NCBI GenBank assembly: GCA_006176705.1
Contig: QRFJ01000022.1
Span: 2,383,161 to 2,447,160, forward strand
Length of the DNA stretch: 64,000 nt
Direction of reading: 5' to 3'
Source of the DNA: Cocos nucifera
Lineage: Eukaryota > Streptophyta > Magnoliopsida > Arecales > Arecaceae
Numbering within the stretch: the first letter of the stretch is position 1; every line of letters begins with the position of its first letter. Positions 57,603 to 64,000 of the stretch are shown in pieces. Under the pieces are notes generated by a model. It saw only the letters and a program-made list of their open reading frames with translations, was not told the DNA's origin and did not search any database. The position numbers were made by a program, and so were the translations under genes.

Positions 57603-58888
57603 TGGTGCAGAATCTGTTTGACATCGAATTGAGCTGGAGTCGAGAAAGATGAGGTCACCGTCAGTGACCTGCAAAATAAAGTTTCATCCGGAGTCGATGA
57701 TGGTGGCTCCGACAAGATCCTGCGATGATCAAGTCAGCTCTTCTGACCAACAGGAATGGAGTGCTTAGAAAATAGTTCAGCAGAGTTTCAAAAAGAAGAA
57801 GAGAGCCTAGAAAAAACATATCTGGAGGGTTCTTTTTTATAGATGGAGCTTGATTGATAGTGACGGTCATACTATCTGGTGGTGAGCCGCTCAGGACCGC
57901 ATGGGATTCGATATGGAGAGGGAGGTATCGTCAGACTGATAGTGATAGCCATAACCATCCGATAGTGGGTCACTCGGGACTGCATGAGATTTGCTACAAA
58001 GAGAGATGTTGTCAGACTGATAGTGATCGTTCATTGAGATTCAATAGTCGAAGTTCGGAGAAAGCAGATATCAGTCAGTGAAGAGCTTTGACATACATCA
58101 ATTCTAGAGGAGTTCGGACTCCTAAAACAGACACGGCTAGAGGGGATCATCCGGGAGAAATGGTAGTTGCAATCTGGAAGCAATCCACTGGAGGAATCCA
58201 ATTGAATGAGAAATCTGAAAGGAGTTCAGCTCCTGGAGGAGTTCGACCGAAGAAAAAGTCCGGAAGGAGTTTGGTTCCTGGAGAAATTTGGCTGAAGGAG
58301 AAATCTGAAAAGAGTTCGGCTCTTAAAGGAGTCCGATTGAAGAAAAAATTTGGAAGGAGTTCGATTCCTGGAGGAACTTGATTGAAGAAAAAATCTGGAA
58401 GGAGTTCGGCTCCTGGAGGAATCCGACTGAAGGAGGAGTCTGGAAGAAGTTCGGCTCTTGTAGAAATCCGACTGAAGGAAGAGTTCGGAAGGAGTTTGGC
58501 TCATGGCGGAACTTGATTGAAGGAGAAATCCGAAAGAAGTTCGGCTCCTAGAGGAGTTCGACCGAGAAAGAAGTCCGAAAAGAGTTTGGCTCCTAGAGAA
58601 ATTCGATTGAAGAAGGAGTTCGGCTCCTTTAGAAATCTGACTGAAGGAGGAATCTGGAAGGAGTTCAGCTCCTGGAGGAGTCCGATTGAGGGAGAAGTCC
58701 GGGAGGAGTTCGGCCACTAGAGGAGTTCGGCTGGAGCTCGGTCGTTGAGGAGTTCGGTCGGCTGAAGGAGTTCGGCTAAGATCCAACCACTGGAGGAGAA
58801 TTTTCGATCGAAGCTCTTTCATGATTATCAGTTGCATTAGACTAATCATCAGATTGGATCTCGACGAAAGCGAGATTTATCCTCAATA
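57603..58888 (-). repeat. 5' LTR of the reverse element
   Basis: 1286 bp, paired with 53051-54421. The tandem section lies at about 58190-58790. It differs by 85 bp in length from its partner. Confidence 0.82.
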
Positions 58889-59789
58889 AATATTATAATT
58901 TTTAAAAATAAATATTTTTATTATTAAAAATTTTAAATATTATAAAATATTAAATATATGTTGAAAAATATGATGATGCCTATTGTACTCTATGTTAATT
59001 TTTATTGTACTCTATGTTAATTTTTCTCCTGAACAATTTACGCTTGGGAAATGATTGGGGGCTCGACGGGCCAGTTTTGGCCCATGGCCGAGTTCGAGAC
59101 GACAGGGTCGCCTTCGGACGGTGGGAATCCGGGTGTATTTTGGGATTCCCGGGCTGGCCTTGTCGGAGGGCACTGTCGTAATTGATGCGGTCATAGAGGG
59201 TAGGGCGGTCAAACACGCGGACCGGGGCGACGAGCGGGAGTTTCTTTTCTTCCTCTTCCGTAAACCTGTTTTCCGGGCGGAGGTCAATGCCCGGTGGGTT
59301 TGCGGGGCCACAGAGACCGGGGATGGGAGTCGACCTGGATCCTTCTCACTTTCCCAAAAACAAAAAGAAAAACTCTTCGGGCTGATTGATCCACTGTTTT
59401 GACGACGTTTGCTTCCGTTTGGAAGGAGACCTCCAGGACACGGAACCGAACAGTTATATATGCCTTTCCTTTTTGTGTACTGCAGCGTACTGCATTCCAG
59501 GATGACTGGCGCTACTTAATTGTTCCAGGCCCCGATTCCCGTCCGAGGACGGCATGAGAGGGCTGGTTTGATCCATTAAGAGTTTATTTAATTATTTATT
59601 TATTTATCAAATCATAAGATCTGAAAATATAAATCAACTCTAATTTGAAATCCACCCAAACGATATCAAAGTTTAGCATATCTAAGTGCCGATGAATGCA
59701 CCATGGAAGCATTTAAATTCCATCAAAATATCAAATAACTAGTTAGCTATATCCTTTTTAACGCCCTCATGAACATGGGTTGTCCACTT
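58889..59789. other. Spacer between the reverse retrotransposon and the LINE remnant
   Basis: Starts with the rest of the AT-rich block (to ~58960). A 22-bp perfect tandem duplication (ATTGTACTCTATGTTAATTT plus TT) occurs at 58982-59003 and 59004-59025. 59055-59410 is GC-rich and open on both strands (59055-59402 +, 59012-59311 -), but I recognise no protein; it could be a former promoter or CpG-rich fragment. Confidence 0.5.
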
Positions 59790-61315
59790 GCCAGAGAGAT
59801 CCTTAAACGAAGAGGTAGAAGGCATTTGAATCAAAAAAATTTAGATTCATCAGTCTGTGCATAATTCTATACAAGATTTATACTAAATTAATGGTTCACA
59901 GGATAAAGCCAATTCTTCCATGGTTAATTTGCTCAGAGCAAGAGGTATTTGTCGGTGACCAAAGTATTTTCGATAATATTCTTATTGTCCGAGACTTCGT
60001 GGATAATCTTTATCGGGCTTTCCCTCATCATAGCCTCATGACAATCAAGCTGAACATCGAGCAAGCATATGATCGCATAAGTTGGCGGTTTCTGAAGTTG
60101 GTCTTGGAGAAGTTTGATTTCCATCCATGCTAGATCAATTAAATTATGATGTGTATCTATAATCTCGCTTTTGTCATCTTGACCAATGAGACACCCTCAG
60201 ACTACTTCTGCTCAATGACTGAGCTATGGCAAGATTGTTTATTATCCGCATATCTCTTCATTCTTTGTGCTAACATCCTTTCGCAAGCTCTTCGTGCTAC
60301 ATCCCAGAGACCAGATAGGGACCCTTACCTACCAATTTTGAGGGGCCTGTCGATCTTGGACTTTATGTAAATGATTCTTTGTTGGTGGGTTGAGCTTCAA
60401 TCTGAAATGCTGCTAGCTTCACGAAAGTCTTGGAAGAGTATCACCTATCTTCGAGTCAAAAAGTGAATATCTACAAATCGACAATTCCCTTCAGCCCAAA
60501 GACACCGATCTAGCTTCAGCATATGATCGGGTTGTTCATGAAGTTGCGAAGTATAATGAGGTTTTGCTCTACTTGGGGGTTCCCATGGCAAGTCACTGGT
60601 ATAGAAGGACTGAGTGTGTAGGGGTGAAGCAATCAATCCAGGAGAGATTGGAGGGGTGGCAGGCTAGATCTCTCACCATGATGGGTAGACTTGCACCAGT
60701 GAGGTCAGTTCTCAGTGCTATACATATTTATCTCCTATCCAACACTATTCTCCCAAAAAACCTAGGTGGTAAAGATTGAGCATCATTTCAGAGATTTCTA
60801 TGGGACTTAAGGCTTGGAGGTGGCAGTGTGTATTTGTTGGCTTGGGATGTTATATGCCAGCTACTGACGGATGGCAGTTTGAGGATCCAGTCACTAACCA
60901 CTAGGTGGGGAGCCATTATTGACATGTGACCCGATTCCTACTTGATCCTCATAGTTGGTAGAGCTTAGTGATGAAGGCCAGGTATGGTTCATGAGATGCC
61001 AGAGCGAAGATCTGGATAAGTTGGATCTACTCCTTCCTATGGAAGGAGATTTGCAAGCAGGCCTCCGAGATCATTTCATAGACAAGGGTTTAATGAAGGA
61101 TGGTCAATCTATGTACGTCCTACTAGATCCATGGGTGGCTGAGATGCCGTTGAACCGTTGACCAACTTCTATCAGTATGGAGGTTGGAAACTTTATAGGA
61201 GTGCACAACTTGCTTATCCAAGATGGCTGGGGTAGGGATTAAGAAGCTGTGACCTAGCTGTTCGAAAAGACTTTGGCTTAGCACGTGTAGTCCGTAGTGA
61301 TTCTAACCCATAGTA
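59790..61315 (+). pseudogene. LINE (non-LTR retrotransposon) reverse transcriptase remnant
   Basis: Translation in shifting + frames gives plant LINE RT words: FISLCIILYKIYTKLMVHRI, GDQSIFDNILIVRDFV, LNIEQAYDRISWRFL, LSAYLFILCANILSQALRA, LYVNDSLLVG, YLGVPMASHWYRR and RLEGWQARSLTMMGRLAPV, then a zf-RVT-like stretch (EVGNFIGVHNLLIQDGW) near 61180-61230. Frame changes occur near 60134, 60360, 60400 and 60780, with several stops. Motif A has Asn where the first catalytic Asp is expected (LNI), and the YADD box reads YVND. The copy is dead. The 5' part with ORF1 and the endonuclease is absent. Confidence 0.85.
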
Positions 61316-61339
61316 CTCAGGATGTCTAAGTTTGGAGAT

Positions 61340-61690
61340 CCTACTATTATAGAACAGGATTACGACAGCGATTTATAACTACTATTATAATCCAAAAAAC
61401 TACTGTTATAGACTATGACAGTGGTTAGCTAACCGCTGCCATTGCAGCCATCGTCGTAGGCCTATGATAGTGGTTGTTGCAGTGGTTCTGAAAACTGCTA
61501 TCATAGAGTACCTACTGTAGTGATTTTTAAACCACTATTATATACTTATCTATGACAGTGATTATAGAATCGCTGCCATAGGTTTGTTTATAAAAACGGT
61601 TATATAACCACTGCTATAGATCTATACAGCAGTTGACACATTGTCTATGACAGCGGTTGGCATGTCTATAACAGCGGTTGTAAAATCATT
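61340..61690. repeat. CACTA-like subterminal repeat cluster (left)
   Basis: Many short direct and inverted copies of CTATGACAGCGGTT and AACCGCTGTCATAG with variations, spaced about 20-45 bp. Such clusters mark the ends of plant CACTA (En/Spm) elements. A clean CACTA terminus was not found; CCTACTATTATAG near 61337-61349 may be a mutated one. Confidence 0.6.
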
Positions 61691-61865
61691 ATTGTAGATT
61701 CTAAATAATTAAAAAAATATAAAATTTTTAATATTTTATATATTTTATCTAACAAATACAGATATATATAACATAAAAAATATTATAAATATAAAAATAT
61801 TTTTGAAATACTAAGATTTTATTATCAAATAAATTTTATTATAATATTTTTTTAAAAAAAATACA

Positions 61866-62156
61866 TCAAAAATTTTCTAAATCTATATAATCGTTGTCAT
61901 TGAAAGATGGAGTATGAGTTGGAGCCGGAGCTAGAGGAGCTGGAGCTGGAATGCAGACCAACAAATTCTTAAAGTCCGTGAAGGCACCTCTAAAATGCAT
62001 GCTGAGCGTCGACACCATGTCTCTTACGATGCCTTCCAGATGAGATGCACGCTCCTCAGTCCGATCTGCCCGCATCGCGGCATGATCTGCCCGTGCCAAT
62101 ACGTCCTCAAGCTTCTTCCGACTGATGACACCGAAAGTCTGTGAAGAGATGCTCAT
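61866..62156 (-). pseudogene. Possible fragment of a CACTA-associated protein
   Basis: 96-codon frame starting MSISSQTFGVISRKK, with a charged helical stretch (ARADHAAMRADRTEERASH), a short alanine/proline segment (IPAPAPLAPAPTHTPS) and an acidic end (DYIDLENF). Plant CACTA transposase-associated proteins often end in a coiled region like this, and it sits between two clusters of CACTA-type repeats. This is a weak inference: no upstream exon is visible. Confidence 0.4.
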
Positions 62157-62339
62157 CTCAAACTAATGGCTGATTGATGTATGTCTGGACCTGCATCGGA
62201 TCCGTCTAGAGTGCTCAGGCCCCAACATCTAAGACGGATGGTCATAGGGGCCAGAAGTATCCAAGCCCTCGCTCGCAAGTATATCTAATTGATCTTATAA
62301 TTATAAATTTAAATAAATTTTTATAAGATATTACTACCA

Positions 62340-63735
62340 AAAGTGTCTACGAAAGCGCATACTATGACAACGATTTTCAAAACCATTGTAATAGAGTCTA
62401 CGATAGCGATTACAAAGAACCGCTGCTATAGATCCGACTTATAGCAGCAGTTACAAAAAACTGCTGCCATAGTTCAACCTATGACAGCGATTTCTTATAA
62501 CCATTATCATATGTTCGACCTATGATAGCGGTTCCATGTAATCGCTGTCATACGTTGGATCTATAGTAGCAATTATTTATAACCATTGTAATATATTTTT
62601 TTTCTTATTTTTTTAAATAATATATAATTTTAAAATTTAATATCCATCTTCATCATTCATTATCTAAATAATTATCATTAGAATATCGTTGCAAAAAATC
62701 ACCTCAATTTGATGGTCCTAGCTTCATCGATCAAAAAAATTTAATTTCGATGATTATGAACGACGATGCAATGATTTGATAGATGGAGACCTTCGATAGA
62801 TCCAAAAATCTGCAATGATAATCTCGATTATATTTATAGCGTATTATCAAAGTTTCACTTTAATCAGATATCATTATCTTGATCAATTTAGTATAGATTA
62901 ATTTTGACTATTAAATGATAAACGAGTGATCAAAGGATTAGATGATGTCCGATTATGAGATAATTTTTTTATAAATAATTTTGACTACTACTTTAATTAT
63001 TTTTTATGATGATGATTATAAAATTCAACTCGTGAGATTAAGAACGATCTAAAACTATACGTCGCCTGATAACCATTCTTAAACTCCATTGGTTGTTATA
63101 TATATATGCCCATGCTTTTGCAATATCTGCTTAACGTGAACAGTTCATAGGAAAATGATTTAAATTTTACTATCATCATCGTATAAAATGATTAAAATTA
63201 TAGCAAAGATCATTTAACTAAAAAAATTATCATAATCAAACGTCGTTTAGCCCTTTGATCACTTATTTCTAATTTCATGGTCGAAATTATTCCATACTAA
63301 ATTGACTATGATAACGATATCTGATTGAAGTAAAACTTTGATAGTATGCTATAAATATCATCGAGATCATCGTTATAGATTTTTGGATTGATCGAAGATC
63401 TTCATCTATCAGTCATTGTATCATCGTTCGTGATCGTCAAAATCAAATTTTTTGATCGATGAAGCTAGGGCCATCGGATCGAGATGATCTTTTGTGATGA
63501 CATTCTAATGATAATTATTTAGATAATGAATAGTCAAGATGAGCATTAAATTTTAAAATTATATAATATTTAAAAAAAAATTATTTTCAATCTATGATAG
63601 CGATTACTAAAAATCACTGCTATAAATTTATGGTAGCGGTTATAAACTACTACCGTAGATCTATTGCAACGATTTATTATAACTATTATCATAGATCTAC
63701 GACAGCGGTTCGAAAATTACTGCCATAGGTTAGAT
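62340..63735. mobile_element. Long foldback structure with CACTA-like repeat ends
   Basis: Core arms ~62598-63027 and ~63162-63588 are reverse complements with scattered changes. Examples: TAATTTTAAAATTTAAT, CATTATCTAAATAATTATCA and CCTAGCTTCATCGATCAAAA on the left are all mirrored on the right. A spacer of about 134 bp separates them. Outside the arms, 62347-62590 and 63590-63735 both carry the CTATGATAGCGGTT-type repeats, so the palindrome with its borders is about 1.4 kb. Transcripts across it would form a long hairpin. It may be a foldback derivative of a CACTA element. Confidence 0.75.
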
Positions 63736-63759
63736 TAAAAATTTTTAATTTTTCTTTCT

Positions 63760-64000
63760 TTTCATGCGCGCTCTCTCTCCCCCCTCCTCTCCATCACCAA
63801 CGAGACTCCATCCATCCCCGACCGCGACCGCGCACCCCCCGCCCTTCCCATCCCCGATCGCCTATCGCCCCTTATCCTCCCCATCCCTGACCGCCATCGC
63901 TCCTGCCCTCCCCATCCCTGACCGTCCACACCTTGCCCTCCCCATCTCCTGGCCTCCCCATCACGGTGCCCCTCCGAGCCCCCTCTCTCTCTCTTTCCTC
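63760..64000. repeat. C-rich pyrimidine tract with short repeats, to the window end
   Basis: Abrupt change from AT-rich to C-rich sequence: CTCTCTCTCCCCCCTCC, then several copies of CCTCCCCATCCCTGACCG-like units, ending in CTCTCTCTCTTTCCTC. It could be the inside of a CACTA element, a promoter or leader region, or a simple low-complexity tract; the window stops before this can be settled. Confidence 0.5.

Larger units (their letters stand above)
53051..58888 (-). mobile_element. Third, reverse-oriented Gag-only LTR retrotransposon
   Basis: 5838 bp, - strand. 5' LTR 57603-58888, 3' LTR 53051-54421. Interior on the - strand: primer-site-like segment, broken gag, a remnant of the ~115-bp unit, a shorter GAGATAAGATCTCC-type array and a purine tract. 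The tips have decayed: the end that should read TGTTGG reads TATTGG in both LTRs. The 12-mer AATAAATATTAT lies at both outer borders (53039-53050 and 58885-58896), so the exact target duplication is blurred by AT-rich sequence. No pol. Confidence 0.85.

Noticed and set aside
59055..59402. 115-codon frame in the GC-rich segment
   Set aside because: Open on both strands at once, as GC-rich sequence often is. No similarity that I recognise and no supporting signals.

Overview
Nuclear plant DNA. Large split genes with GT/AG introns, long AT-rich non-coding stretches and a heavy load of nested retrotransposons point to a large-genome monocot. A palm is my guess from the overall look of the genes and repeats, but nothing in the sequence proves it.

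Four host genes can be supported. (1) The last six exons of an aspartate aminotransferase gene, + strand, entering from the left edge and ending at 6847. (2) A single-exon PLS-class pentatricopeptide-repeat (PPR) gene with E/E+ tail, - strand, 8367-10622, whose stop codon lies in a 77-bp tandem duplication. (3) An 11-exon leucine-rich-repeat receptor kinase resembling Arabidopsis At5g45780, - strand, 12421-20171. The reconstructed exons give 615 residues in an unbroken frame. (4) A 12-exon GSK3/SHAGGY-like kinase, - strand, 25404-51943. It gives 403 residues, every intron is phase 0, and one intron is 17.8 kb long. These genes act in amino-acid metabolism, organelle RNA processing, cell-surface signalling and, for the GSK3 kinase, probably brassinosteroid-type signalling. 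Nothing suggests that they work as a unit.

The rest is mobile DNA. One long-LTR retrotransposon family is present four times: a solo LTR at 20958-22458; an outer element at 33438-48704 in the GSK3 intron; an inner copy of the same family at 36482-42663 inserted into the outer one, with a perfect 5-bp target duplication; and a reverse-oriented copy at 53051-58888. These copies carry only a broken gag followed by tandem arrays. No pol motifs were found, so the family looks non-autonomous, in the LARD style, with a gag like that of Ty3/gypsy Tat-type elements. Its most unusual part is an array of 63/69-bp units holding the palindrome GGAGATAAGATCTCC, about 60 units in the outer element, which stays open in long antisense reading frames.

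Other elements are a ~1-kb MULE-like element with long inverted ends (23711-24705), a ~400-bp palindromic MITE placed in a TA repeat (49331-49728), a LINE reverse-transcriptase pseudogene (59790-61315), and CACTA-like subterminal repeats next to a ~1.4-kb foldback structure (61340-63735). The window ends in a C-rich, pyrimidine-rich tract of unknown role.
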